Assembly (NCBI GenBank): GCA_029215795.1
Contig: JARDYH010000003.1
Span: forward strand, 177,394,382-177,458,381
DNA: 64,000 bases
Direction: 5' to 3'
Source of the DNA: Anniella stebbinsi
Lineage: Eukaryota > Chordata > Lepidosauria > Squamata > Anniellidae
The first letter of the stretch is position 1, and each line of letters starts with the position of its first letter. This document shows positions 48,861 through 59,170 of this stretch, piece after piece. The translations under genes and the position numbers were made by a program. Under the pieces are notes generated by a model, which worked only from the letters and a program-made list of their open reading frames with translations, ran no database searches and was not told the DNA's origin.

Positions 48861-50345
48861 TAGTAAGCTTAGAATTAACAAAACCTAGTGCAGCTACAAT
48901 GTTTTAGAAACTAAGTAATGGATCTGTTAATATTCATACTTGTCCAACCCTAGTAAATATACATCAATTGCTTATTAAACTGTATGTGTTTTATACAGGG
49001 CAATGGGTGATACAACTGTACCTAACTGCAGAAGTAGCATATTGACATAGTCTAACAGCGTTTGTGTGTATGTGTTTTATACAGGAAATTGAAACATTTT
49101 CAGAGTTAAAAATTGCATGTCACTGTCTAAAGAGCTACAGTTTTGTGGGGAACAAATAAGCTCATGGCACATGTTCAGTTACTTGAAGAAGGTCACAATC
49201 ACAGAGGAGGAAGTCAAAGGACTGTGTTGACCCTGAAGTTGTTTGCTTCTCCTGAGTGATTTGCTTGAATTGTTGAGAAGAATTTGCTCTATGAAGACCT
49301 TTCTGTGATGCTGTTTTGTGTATAATGTGGTGTTGTCCTATTTGTGCAGTATATCAGTACAATCATTGTGTAGTCTGGATTGTATTTTTAAAAGTAAGTG
49401 ACTGCACCATTTTGCCATGTAGCAGAGGACTAAAGTAGGGTGGTTTTTTAAAGTGGCTTTTTATTATTATTTTGGCAAACTGTTTCTTTTAAAAAATGCC
49501 TTAAGTATTCTGTTCTGTGCCAGCTTAGCTTTATGCAGACATCATTCTCTTGGTTCCAAACCTGTATGGGCTGATCAGCTCATGCACTTTTGAGTTTTGC
49601 GTTATCTCAAAACATTACTGCCTCTTTCTCTACAAAAGGCAGCTGGTGTAGTATATAAAGCATATCCCAATAGTTATGTGACCAAGTTGAACAAAATGTT
49701 TTCTTTGCTGAGTTGGTTTTCATTGTATGTCTTCAAACTCAGACAGTCAAATAACAAAATACCTACAATTAGTAACTGGATGCATGATTAGATTCCCTCT
49801 TCACCTTATAGAGATCCTTGAGTCCCCTTGCTATTTCATGCTGCCTTACAATTTCCTATGCTAAAGTCAGCTTCCTGATCCGAACCTCCATGCTGCACTT
49901 GGTTAGGAAAAGGAGAGAATAAGATAGGCTGAATAAATATATATATATATAACTCAATCATGAACATGTTTACTTGGAAGAATTATTTATTTGTTTGTTT
50001 ATTTTTTTTTTTATTACATTTCTATACCACCCAACAGCTAAAGCTCACAGGGTTGTTCACAAAAATTAAAACAATAAAATATAACATGATAAAACGTATT
50101 GTAAACCTTTAAAAGTTTAAAATGGAATAAAACAAGATTCTATAAATAATAATATATTTAAAAAAAACAAAAGTGAAGAACTGGAAATTGTAAATGTGCC
50201 TGACGAACTAAAAAGCAAAATGTGGTTAGGACTGTAGCCTTTGTTTGTAGTTTATGCAGTATTTCTTCCATTCTTTCTGCCTGTTTCCAAAGCTGAAACC
50301 CAGCAGTGATGGCTATGGCTGTCTGTCAAGGCACAGACAGTTAAA
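48861..50345. other. Intronic stretch, no gene seen
   Basis: AT-rich. A short LINE/SINE-like tail lies near 49985-50060. No exon is recognised. Confidence 0.45.
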
Positions 50346-50353
50346 ACTATAGT

Positions 50354-50673
50354 TAGGGTGACCAGATAAAATCCAGGTCAGGGCTCATGTAACTTTAACA
50401 GTTGTAGAGCAAAGGGAATTTCAGCCAGTGTCATTTGTATGCAATTAGTTCCTGGTGATATTCCCTCTTCATCACAACAGTTAAAGGTGCAGGCACTATA
50501 CTAGAGTGACCATATACAAAAGAAGGTAGGGCCCCTGCAACTTTAACAGTTGTGATGAAGAGGGAATTTCACCAGGAACTAATTGCATACAAATGACACT
50601 GGCTGAAATTCCCTTTGCTCTACAACTGTTAAAGTTACATGAGCCCTGACCTGGATTTTATCTGGTCACCCTA
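50354..50673. mobile_element. 320-bp hAT-type foldback MITE, copy 3
   Basis: Palindromic, 320 bp, nearly identical to the 44761 copy. Perfect 8-bp duplication ACTATAGT (50346-50353 and 50674-50681). Confidence 0.92.
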
Positions 50674-50681
50674 ACTATAGT

Positions 50682-52574
50682 GGACTGGGCTCTATGCAGA
50701 GATATTTCAGTGATCCATACTCTTTCCAGCTAGCACTGCAGATAGCCCAATTTTAGGGCCATCACTTAATTAAAATCTTCATTAATTGATTTTAAGAAAT
50801 CTGGTCAATTAATTAACTTAATCTCTTGATTTTAAATTTGTATAAGGATAAAAACAATAATTCTGATACAAGAAGCATACTTGTTTTTAGTCAAACACAG
50901 ATGAAATGGAACAAACATTGTCTTGTTTATGCTGTGGCATGTGTTGACGCATGCAGGGCACTATTTGCCTAAGTACCCACCTGGGCATTGCTTGTCTGCT
51001 TGTCATGTCATCTGAACCTGGGCATGGCTTGTTTGAGGGGGAAACAACCCTCAAATAACTCATGGCCTGTTGTGTTATTTGAGGGCTATTTCCCCCTCAA
51101 AAAAGCTATGCTGCTGGGATTCAGATGACACAACAAGCCATGCCCGGACAGGTAATTAGGCATGCACTGTAGCTTAAATAAGCACTGTGGCTTGTTTCAG
51201 CTGTGATGATTGTTCAGACTGGGTCATTATCTTAAGAAGCATGTGCTTCTCTGTGATGATGTTCTCTGCCATCTATAAGTGTATCAAAAACCTGACCAAT
51301 CTGGGGAGTAGTTTTAGTCAATTTTAATTTACCCACTGGAAATGCATTGTTATGTGTACTTCATGCTCTTTTTCTTTGTGTCTTAGCTAATGTGAGGGAA
51401 GATGCATGGCAGGCCTCAATATAATGACTTAAATAGTGCTAATAAAGTAAATCAGTAAGAATACAATTTAAGCTGCTATTTACCCATTTCTGGTGGTTGT
51501 TTTTTCCTTTAAAGTATATATTTTTAAAACTTAGTTTTTTATTACCCATTTAAATGTGAAAATATGTTCAGCGGGCATTTTACAGACAACTCATGTTCAG
51601 TTTTAGAAATTTGTCATAAAAAGTAACTTAGAAAAAACAGATTGAACCAATATTGTTAGTGTCAGCTCTTCTGCAGACAAATACACCACTATTGTAATTA
51701 TGCATAACCACAATGGAGTAAATAAAGATGATAACCACAATGGAGTAAATAAAGATGACTGTAGGGAAATCCATGACAAGACACCAGATTTCCGTTACTC
51801 TTTCCTGCAATCCTATGTTATAATTACTTTATATCAGATGTATGTGCTTCTGTTAAATTCTACTCTATTCCCACCAGCAGTCATTAAGCTACCTTTCCTT
51901 GATTAAACTTGGCAGCTGCATTTACTCTAGAAATCTGGATTTTGAAGTTATATGTCTAATTTGTAAGTCATGCTACAAGATGGCAATTTGGCCACAGGTT
52001 TTCCCCAAATGCCAAACTGAATGCTACTTTGAATCCATTGTGCAAGAACAAGTCCATAATACACCAGTAAAGCACAGCGTTTCAGTATCTCTCAAAAATG
52101 GGTGTAGAGGTTACTCAGGTATTTGCACTTCTAATGGAGTTCTCTGTCAAATGTGTGTGTACTAGATCTCACTTTTAGCTCCTTCTCTCAAAAAAGAGGC
52201 TTTTAAGTCTTTCCTGGCACCCTTGAAAACAGATGTGTGGGTTGAGCTGGGGTTCATGCAGAATGTTGCCCTGATCTTGCACACTCTTTGGGATGTCTCA
52301 AGTGTCAGAGAAGTGATTGCATGCAGACAACCAACTTGTCACATGCTAATTGTGGGAAAGTTTGCCTATTTCTTAAGTGGGTGTTGAAATGTAACAATAT
52401 AGATGACTCTGGTCTTGAACTATCCCATGGCTGTTGCTGATCCATCCCTATTACATTAGTTATGTGTCTATGAAGTTATTAGTTCTATCCACCCCTCAAT
52501 ACATTGCTGCAGTGTGTTATCACTGCTTCCTGTTTTTTTGTATGGGAAAGTAGACGATCTCTCCTAATTTTCTG
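50682..52574. other. Intronic/intergenic stretch, no gene seen
   Basis: It contains a MITE-like inverted pair at about 50980-51220 (CTGAACCTGGGCATGGCTTG and CAAGCCATGCCCGGACAG) and a short tandem duplication at 51706-51750 (ACCACAATGGAGTAAATAAA twice). Confidence 0.45.
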
Positions 52575-52795
52575 ACTGCCAACTTACCGGTTATGGTTCG
52601 AGCTGAGAGGCCCTTTCGATGGTAAGCTACACAAAACTGAAGGATATGCTTAACTGGGATGGGCCATGCCAAAGGCAACTGCAACTCCTCCCTGAAATCT
52701 GCAAATTCTCTACCTGCTCTCAAGTAGGCTGCTTCTGTACTTGGTGCTACCGATTGCCACATGGCGCATTCGACTTCCCGTCGCCAGTCGCCCAC
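52520..52795 (-). pseudogene. Ngaro tyrosine recombinase, N-terminal fragment
   Basis: It encodes WQSVAPSTEAAYLRAGREFA, then HILQFCVAYHRKGLSARTIT, then GKLA, which is the N-terminal SAM-like DNA-binding domain of Ngaro recombinases. From about 52578 down to the stop the text (RKLGEIVYFPIQ) is not recombinase. The catalytic domain is absent, so integration activity is lost. The frame overlaps the end of the RNase H frame by about 50 bp, as expected for the family. Confidence 0.8.
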
Positions 52796-52982
52796 AGGGT
52801 GTCCGGGAAGCTCTCTGGCAGCAGACGAGCCCGTGGAGCAAGATCCCGAAATCTCTGGACCTGCTGATGCGATAAAGCGTCTGCAATTGAATTATCTAAT
52901 CCTGGGACATGTCGTGCATGAAACAAAATATTGTGGCGGAGACAATGCAGCGTAAATTTACGAAGCATTGCCATAACTCTCG
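52747..52982 (-). pseudogene. Ngaro RNase H C-terminal piece, cut off by DIRS
   Basis: Immediately outside the DIRS left end the minus strand reads RVMAMLRKFTLHCLRHNILF, then HARHVPGLDNSIADALSHQQ, the conserved end of the RNase H domain in Ngaro polyproteins. It continues exactly from the sequence beyond the DIRS right end (59171). The Arg normally found in ADALSR is His here. Confidence 0.85.
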
Positions 52983-52983
52983 G

Positions 52984-53144
52984 TTCTTCTTCGTGGTCTC
53001 TGTGCATCACACAAATGGGCTCCGTGCCCGCGCGGGCCCCTCTATCGGCAAATTTTTTTTCTATAGCTGAGGCGCTTCTGGGCGGGAACTCCTCCCCCAA
53101 ACCACACTGAGTATGCTCGGGAGTTCCCGCCCAGCCCTCAGTTC
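52984..53144. repeat. DIRS left inverted terminal repeat
   Basis: It begins TTCTTCTTCGTGGTCTCTG. From 53008 it is the inverse of the right repeat, with one mismatch in 137 bp (GTATGCTC against GCATGCTC). Confidence 0.9.
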
Positions 53145-53274
53145 TCTTTCGTCCGCCATTGTGGCAACACCTCTTCGGCTTTTCTCTGAGAGAACTTTTT
53201 TCTGAGGCGTTTCTTCTCACTTTTGTTTTTATTTTAATTTTATTTTTATTTTTCTTTGTTTTCTCCACGAACAT

Positions 53275-55627
53275 ATGGCATTAAAAGCACCATTTCGTAA
53301 GTGCACTAGTTGTGGTAGTAAACTACCCCCCTCTGACGGACACTCATTGTGTCTTCCTTGCCTTGGTGAGGGCCATATTGTAGACTCCTGTTCTCACTGT
53401 CAAGGATTTTCTAGACAGACCCGAAAACATAGAGCAGATAGACTCAAGGCAATACTTTGGAATAAGGCATTGTTGTCTGTGGACTCTCCGGCGCCACTTC
53501 CAACAACTTCAGGGAAAACGTCACAAGTTCTTCCCCGCACTACATCTTCAGCTAAAAAGAAGACCCAGAAACAGGGCTCATTTTCCCTCAAGGCTCTCAC
53601 TTTAAAGAAGAAGAAAATGCCTAAATCGATTCGGCCTCCCAGTACGGAGCCCCCACTCGATTTGCCTCAGGCAACGCCAGACAGGCCTCCCAGTACGGAG
53701 CCTCTGAGGGCGTCCCCACTTACGGCATCATATCTGCACTCTCGCTCTCCGTCCCCTAAGGAGAACATCGAGCAGCCACGCTCCGACACGGACAATCCTC
53801 CGGTGCCTCCTCACCGGTCGTCGAGCTTAACGATGCCCTCTGCCTCGTCGCCACTATCTCTGGCCAGATCATTCTCCCCCACGGCACCCAGCCGTCCTCT
53901 TCCATTACCACCGCTGCCTCATCCCTCGAGGGCGCCAACCTCCACGCTAGTCACTTATCCAACCTCTATCTCGGGCAGTGAGATTCAACGCTCCACAACA
54001 CCTCGGCCTCGTTTTTCTCGAAGCCCCTCATCTCACTCAAGACGGCAAACATATACACCGTCTAGAGAATACTACTCCCGCAGATCCCCATCGCACCACT
54101 CCTACGCCCGCCACCGTTCCAGATCGCCACATGTTTTTTTACGGTTCACGGCAGGACTACGCTCCTACTCGGTACCGACGTTCTCCGTCGCCACCGCAAT
54201 ACACAAGAAGCTCTCCAACGCGTCATTCCTATTACTCCAGATACAGGGATCTCAGTCCATACTCCGCTTCTTCCAGGGATTCCCGATACCACGCGTACGA
54301 TCGCACACACCGATCCGCCCATACCGTCAGTCGTCCTATTTCTCCGGACGTTCCACGTCGTTCCACACCTCAACCTTCGGTACCGACGGCTACCCTTCCA
54401 CCTTCTACACAGCAACCGCGACAACACACAGCTCTCGGCACTTTACCAAAGCGAGTGGCACCTGACATACACCAAGCTCCCCTCCATACCGAGGAGCCAC
54501 CAAGTCCTCACGACGCCTTGGCAGTGATTCCACAAATGACAGAGGATGAGGGTGACCATCATTCTGAATCCTCATCTTCTTCTTCCGCTCAACCAGCAGC
54601 TCTATCTCCTGAGCCAGATCTTGCTCCTCCGGGAGGCATTTCCCCTTCGGAGGACCTCGGTCAGTTCTCGGATCAGATCAGACGAATGGCACAAGCATTG
54701 GGTCTATCAGTAGAGCAAGAAGCCCCTACCACTCAAGACCCAGTTTTCGACGCCGTAACAGCAGATTCTTCACGTTCCGTGGCCATTCCAGTTTTACCAG
54801 CCTTACTGGACACTATTAAACAATCTTGGAAAACACCTGCTGTTATGCCTCCAACTTCTAAACGACTGGAAGGCTTATATAAGATTCAACAGCAGGAGGT
54901 CAGTTTTCTTTTCCAGCATCCCACACCCAACTCGGTAGTGGTAGAAGCAGCACAGGGTAAATCCCATCGTCAACACAGCGCCCCTGTCGATAAGGAGGGC
55001 CGCCGGCTAGATCTTTTTGGGAGACGAATTTACTCGTCTTCTGCTCTATCTATTAAGGTCGCCAATTATCAAGCAGCCATGTCGGGATATCAGCTCCTAC
55101 TGTGGGATAAGGTTGGGCGCCTATTTGACCACTTACCTGATGACAAGAAGAAGTTGGCATCGCTGTTCCAACAAGAAGCCTTGAAGCTATCCCGGCAACA
55201 GATACACACTTCGCGTCATCTTGTGGACTGTGGCTCGAAGGCGATGATTGGATCGGTAGCCCTTCGGCGACACGCCTGGTTGCGTTCTGCTGGAATAACC
55301 CAAGAGGCCAAGGACAGGATAGAAAATTTGGACTTTGATGGTCTTGGTCTTTTCAACGCAAAGACTGATGAATCCTTGGATGCGGTGTACAAAGCTCGCA
55401 CCACAGCTCGGAAAATGGGTTTTACCCACCAAGTTCCGCCTCGTCAACAACGATGGAACAGATTTCAGTCTGTCCCACGCTCTTCATCTCAGATTCGCCC
55501 TCATTTTCCATCTCATCCTACCACCACCAATACTCAGCGTCAGGGTTTCCAGAGGAGGCAATACCAACAACCTCGCACTCGGCAGCCCTTTCGAGGCGCG
55601 GACACGTCAACGAAACGACGTTTTTGA
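53275..55627 (+). pseudogene. DIRS Gag-like protein, one frameshift in a T7 run
   Basis: ATG 53275 opens a Gag-like protein. Its N-terminus has three paired cysteines (C10/C13, C26/C29, C39/C42; CTSCGSKLPPSDGHSLCLPC), probably a zinc-binding module. Then comes a long Ser/Pro/Arg/Tyr-rich, probably disordered stretch and, from about 54680, a folded conserved part (DQIRRMAQALGLSVEQEAPT to KARTTARKMG, 55420). The frame changes at a seven-T run (54134-54140). Reading six Ts there would keep one open frame of about 780 codons. The Gag role (RNA/particle assembly) is by analogy. The end overlaps the RT frame. One indel in a homopolymer could be mutation, sequencing error or frameshifting. Confidence 0.75.
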
Positions 55628-57533
55628 CTTGCACAGTCAAACTCACCTCAAAGATTCTCACACTCGTTTTTTTGGCGTCATACATCCCACTATTTACAAC
55701 AACTGGACCCACATTACCACCGACAGATGGGTTCTCAACATCTTCAAGAAAGGTTACCACATCGAGTTCGACACCTTCCCTCCGCTCGGTACCGTGAGAC
55801 ACACGACGTCCTCTGGACCCCTTCGAGAGGAACTCAACACGCTCCTGTTGAAGGGGGCCATCGAAAGGGTTCCTCATCGACTCATCCGCGACGGGTTTTA
55901 TTCCCGTTATTTCACGGTACCGAAAGCAGACGGAGGAGTCAGACCGATTTTAGACTTGCGCATTCTAAATACTTACCTAACCACAAGGAAGTTTCGCATG
56001 ACATCCATACCGGCCATTCTACCACTCCTAGAAAAGGGAGACTACTTTGCATTAATCGATCTACGGGATGCCTATTTCCATGTTCCCATCGCACAAACAC
56101 ATCGGAAGTACCTGCGGTTTGTCATCGACGGCAACATTTTCCAATACTCCGTTCTCCCGTTCGGTCTCGCGACGGCTCCAAGAGTATTTTCCAAGTGTAT
56201 GGCAGTCGTCTGTGCCCGTCTTCGCCTCCTCCAGGTCATGATTTTTCCCTACCTGGACGACTGGCTTCTCGTTGCTCAATCCAGCCAACTTCTGACCCAA
56301 TCACTGTCAAAGACGCTATCTCTTCTCACGCATTTGGGCCTCCACGTCAATTTCGACAAATCCGTCCTAATTCCTACGACCCACATTCGTTTCATCGGAG
56401 CTCACATCGACTCAAACGTAGGTCGAGCTTTTCTTCCCCCGGATCGGGGCACGAAAATTCGAGCGCTTGCCTTGTCCGTTCTGCGCGCTCCCTCAACATC
56501 AGCGTTCGTCATACTCCGTCTTCTCGGTCTTATGGCTTCGACAACAGCGGTGGTTCCCTTCGCTCGTTTCCGGATGCGACTCCTTCAGCAATGGTTTATC
56601 AGAACTTTCAACATCCACAACAATGCACGTCGCACCATCTTGATTGTGCCAGACTACGTTCGAAAGTCCCTCCGTTGGTGGACTGTGCTTCGAAACTTAC
56701 ACACCGGCATCGAGTTCCGCCCCCCAGCGCCCTCTCTCGTAATCACGACAGACGCTTCCCTACAGGGCTGGGGCGCCCATTGCGCAAACCTCGAGGTTCA
56801 GGGCCGCTGGTCCCCCACCGAGAAATTACAACATATCAATGTTTTAGAGCTGCACGCGGTCCAGAAAGCACTTCGTGCTTTCGAACAGCATCTCCTCAAC
56901 AGATCGATTCAAATAACTTCCGACAATTCCACGGTGGTCGCTTACCTAAACAAACAGGGAGGCACGCGGTCTCCACTCTTGTTAAAGATGACTCTTGACA
57001 TTCTCCAGTGGAGCTGCGATCGCAACGTCTCCATCTCTGCCATACATCTCGCTGGTCTCGACAATATTCTCGCAGACTCCCTCAGCAGAAAGATGCAGAC
57101 CTGTCACGAGTGGGAGTTACACCCATCCACCCTCCGCACTCTATTCCACCGCTGGGGGACCCCGACAGTAGATCTTTTCGCCACACAACACAACGCAATT
57201 ACCGCTGTGTATTACAGCAGAGCGGGTCTGGGGAAGGCATCTCAGGGCGATGCATTCATGATCACCTGGACAGGTTTCCTATTTTACCTGTTTCCACCTG
57301 TTCCCCTGCTACCCCGAGTAATAGCCAAGATAGCTCACGACAACACCTCGTGCATCCTCATTGCTCCGTGGTGGCCTCGACAGGCCTGGTTCGGCGCCCT
57401 TCTTCGTCTGTCGCGCCTACAATATTATCACCTCCCATACAGACCAGATCTCCTCACGCAACACCACGGCGAGATCCGTCACCCGGATTTAAAGACATTA
57501 CATTTGACAGCATGGGCTGTCAACGTTTTCTGA
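55335..57533 (+). CDS. DIRS reverse transcriptase/RNase H (with MT-like tail)
   Basis: The frame is open without interruption. Recognisable RT text starts near 55640. In order: GVRPILDLRILN, DYFALIDLRDAYFHVPI, LPFGLATAPRVF, catalytic FPYLDDWLL (YLDD at 56250-56261), GAHIDS. RNase H follows: TTDASLQGWGAH, NVLELHAVQKAL, SDNSTVVAYLNKQGG, HLAGLDNILADSLSR. After it, RWGTPTVDLFAT to ILIAPWWPRQAWF (57150-57400) is the region that DIRS studies have related to DAM-type methyltransferases. The enzyme makes cDNA from the element RNA. It overlaps gag by about 290 bp and the recombinase start (57512). Its own start is unclear, since no ATG fits well near 55630; translation may depend on gag or reinitiation. 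Looks intact. Confidence 0.88.
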   Translation: MMVLVFSTQRLMNPWMRCTKLAPQLGKWVLPTKFRLVNNDGTDFSLSHALHLRFALIFHLILPPPILSVRVSRGGNTNNLALGSPFEARTRQRNDVFDLHSQTHLKDSHTRFFGVIHPTIYNNWTHITTDRWVLNIFKKGYHIEFDTFPPLGTVRHTTSSGPLREELNTLLLKGAIERVPHRLIRDGFYSRYFTVPKADGGVRPILDLRILNTYLTTRKFRMTSIPAILPLLEKGDYFALIDLRDAYFHVPIAQTHRKYLRFVIDGNIFQYSVLPFGLATAPRVFSKCMAVVCARLRLLQVMIFPYLDDWLLVAQSSQLLTQSLSKTLSLLTHLGLHVNFDKSVLIPTTHIRFIGAHIDSNVGRAFLPPDRGTKIRALALSVLRAPSTSAFVILRLLGLMASTTAVVPFARFRMRLLQQWFIRTFNIHNNARRTILIVPDYVRKSLRWWTVLRNLHTGIEFRPPAPSLVITTDASLQGWGAHCANLEVQGRWSPTEKLQHINVLELHAVQKALRAFEQHLLNRSIQITSDNSTVVAYLNKQGGTRSPLLLKMTLDILQWSCDRNVSISAIHLAGLDNILADSLSRKMQTCHEWELHPSTLRTLFHRWGTPTVDLFATQHNAITAVYYSRAGLGKASQGDAFMITWTGFLFYLFPPVPLLPRVIAKIAHDNTSCILIAPWWPRQAWFGALLRLSRLQYYHLPYRPDLLTQHHGEIRHPDLKTLHLTAWAVNVF

Positions 57534-58555
57534 ATATGGATCTCCCACCGGTTATTGCTCAGGTTCTGTCCGCATCTAGAAAGCCTGCCACGAGAAAATC
57601 TTATCGCCTCAAATGGGACATATTTTCCAAGTTTGCCCTTCTTAACGGGTTTCTTCCCCATCAGTCGACGATACCCCAAATATTGTTGTTCTTACACTCT
57701 CTATTTCTAAAGGGACTTAAATTATCATCGTTAAAAGTTTACTTATCAGCAATTTCTGCTCTTCATCCCCTGGTTGACGGGTGTACTGTTTTTTCACACC
57801 CTTTATCTAAAACGTTTTTAAAGGGTCTCTCCAATTTAGCTCCACCCCTGCCTCCCTCTCCACCCCCATGGAGTCTCTCGGTGGTCCTCAAAGCTTTATG
57901 CGGCAAGCCATTTGAACCTCTTGCTACTGTGAGCTTGAATTTGCTCTCCATTAAACTTGCGTTTCTAGTAGCCATTACAACGGCCAGGAGAGTGAGTGAA
58001 CTTGCTGCACTTCGAGTCGACTCCCCTCACCTTGTTTTCCATAAGGATAAGGTCGTTCTCCGCCCAGACCCTACTTTCCTTCCTAAGGTCGTTTCATCTT
58101 TCCATCTTGGACAAGACATTATTTTTCCAGTTTTCTTTCCATCACCAACTACGGCTCTCGAAAGGACTCTGCACACCTTAGATGTCCGGAGAGCTCTCGC
58201 TTTTTATTTGGACCGCACTCGCCCCTTCCGTCTCTCTCAGCGGTTGTTTGTCTGCTACGCAGGACCCAATAAAGGAAACCCTATTTCCACTCAACGCCTG
58301 TCAAAATGGGTTACCAAGGCTATTTCCGTGGCCTACGAGCTCAATAAACTTCCTCTCGAGGGACCTCTTCGAGCGCATTCTACACGCGCTGTCGCAGCCT
58401 CCACTGCTTTCGCCCGGGGCATCCCTATCCCAGATCTCTGTAAGGCGGCAACATGGTCCACGCCTTCCACATTCATCAAGCACTACCGCATTGATGTTCG
58501 TTCCAGAGCTGACGCCAATTTTGGACGGTCGATCCTTTCCTCTTTACTTGCCTGA
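57512..58555 (+). CDS. DIRS tyrosine recombinase
   Basis: Starting at ATG 57512 gives 347 residues; the frame is open further upstream within RT. The N-terminal SAM-like DNA-binding part (ASRKPATRKSYRLKWDIFSK to LKVYLSAISALH) precedes the catalytic domain. The catalytic residues of tyrosine recombinases are present: Arg in TARRVSEL (57986-57991), H-x-x-R in RAHSTRAVAAS (58376-58387) and Tyr in FIKHYRIDV (58484-58486). In DIRS this enzyme joins the circular cDNA to the host at a GTT, explaining the absence of a target duplication. It overlaps the RT/RNase H stop by 22 bp. The decayed copy at 869-1654 is the same protein. It looks intact. Confidence 0.9.
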   Translation: MGCQRFLNMDLPPVIAQVLSASRKPATRKSYRLKWDIFSKFALLNGFLPHQSTIPQILLFLHSLFLKGLKLSSLKVYLSAISALHPLVDGCTVFSHPLSKTFLKGLSNLAPPLPPSPPPWSLSVVLKALCGKPFEPLATVSLNLLSIKLAFLVAITTARRVSELAALRVDSPHLVFHKDKVVLRPDPTFLPKVVSSFHLGQDIIFPVFFPSPTTALERTLHTLDVRRALAFYLDRTRPFRLSQRLFVCYAGPNKGNPISTQRLSKWVTKAISVAYELNKLPLEGPLRAHSTRAVAASTAFARGIPIPDLCKAATWSTPSTFIKHYRIDVRSRADANFGRSILSSLLA

Positions 58556-58587
58556 CTCTCCATTCCCACCTCCGGTAAGTCTGCTTG

Positions 58588-58692
58588 CTAATCGCCCATT
58601 TGTGTGATGCACAGAGACCACGAAGAAGAAGAACAGGTTGCTTACCTGTAACTGTGGTTCTTCGAGTGGTCATCTGTGCAGTCACACAACCC
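58588..58692 (+). repeat. DIRS internal complementary region (ICR)
   Basis: It joins the inverse of the left end (CACAGAGACCACGAAGAAG) to the inverse of the right end (AACAGGTTGCTTACCTGTAA) with no extra bases. The inverse of this stretch therefore equals the junction of a circularised element. Confidence 0.88.
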
Positions 58693-58981
58693 ACCCGCCA
58701 ACCCCACTATGGAGTTCAGGGTGATTCGTTTCTCCGTTTCATAATAAATATTCATTACACAATGTTTTAAGAGTTTAAAATTTAAAACTTTATTCTGTTA
58801 CTGTACACAGTTTTACTCTTGCACCTTTCTTCAGTTGATCTTCCGTGCTGTACCTGAAAAAAAAAAAAAAAGAGAGAAAATCAATAGCAATTTTATACAA
58901 CATAGATCTAGGATAACAGGAACAATCTAGTATATTACACGTTCCTGCCTTCGGTTTCTAGGCCACAATGCCGGCCTCAAG

Positions 58982-59170
58982 GAACTGAGGGCTGGGCGGG
59001 AACTCCCGAGCATGCTCAGTGTGGTTTGGGGGAGGAGTTCCCGCCCAGAAGCGCCTCAGCTATAGAAAAAAAATTTGCCGATAGAGGGGCCCGCGCGGGC
59101 ACGGAGCCCATTTGTGTGACTGCACAGATGACCACTCGAAGAACCACAGTTACAGGTAAGCAACCTGTTC
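58982..59170. repeat. DIRS right inverted terminal repeat
   Basis: The core 58982-59118 is the inverse of 53008-53144. The outer end CACTCGAAGAACCACAGTTA to CAACCTGTTC is unique to this side and matches the ICR. Confidence 0.9.

Larger units (their letters stand above)
52984..59170 (+). mobile_element. DIRS YR retrotransposon, near-intact, 6.19 kb
   Basis: A complete DIRS: inverted terminal repeats (core 53008-53144 and 58982-59118, 137 bp, one mismatch), gag (53275-55627, one frameshift), overlapping RT/RNase H (to 57533), overlapping tyrosine recombinase (to 58555) and an ICR (58588-58692). The unmatched outer ends (TTCTTCTTCGTGGTC at the left, ACAGGTAAGCAACCTGTTC at the right) both reappear inverted and adjacent in the ICR. 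There is no target duplication, and GTT occurs at both junctions, as known for DIRS-1-like elements. It lies inside the RNase H gene of a Ngaro element. Confidence 0.93.

Noticed and set aside
52747..53274. Single 175-codon minus-strand protein
   Set aside because: Only its C-terminal part is Ngaro RNase H; the N-terminal part is translated DIRS terminal repeat and leader, so the frame is a chimera of the insertion.
55727..56998. 423-codon plus-strand frame inside the DIRS RT gene
   Set aside because: It is a different frame over the RT domain; the RT frame carries YLDD and RNase H motifs, this one has none.
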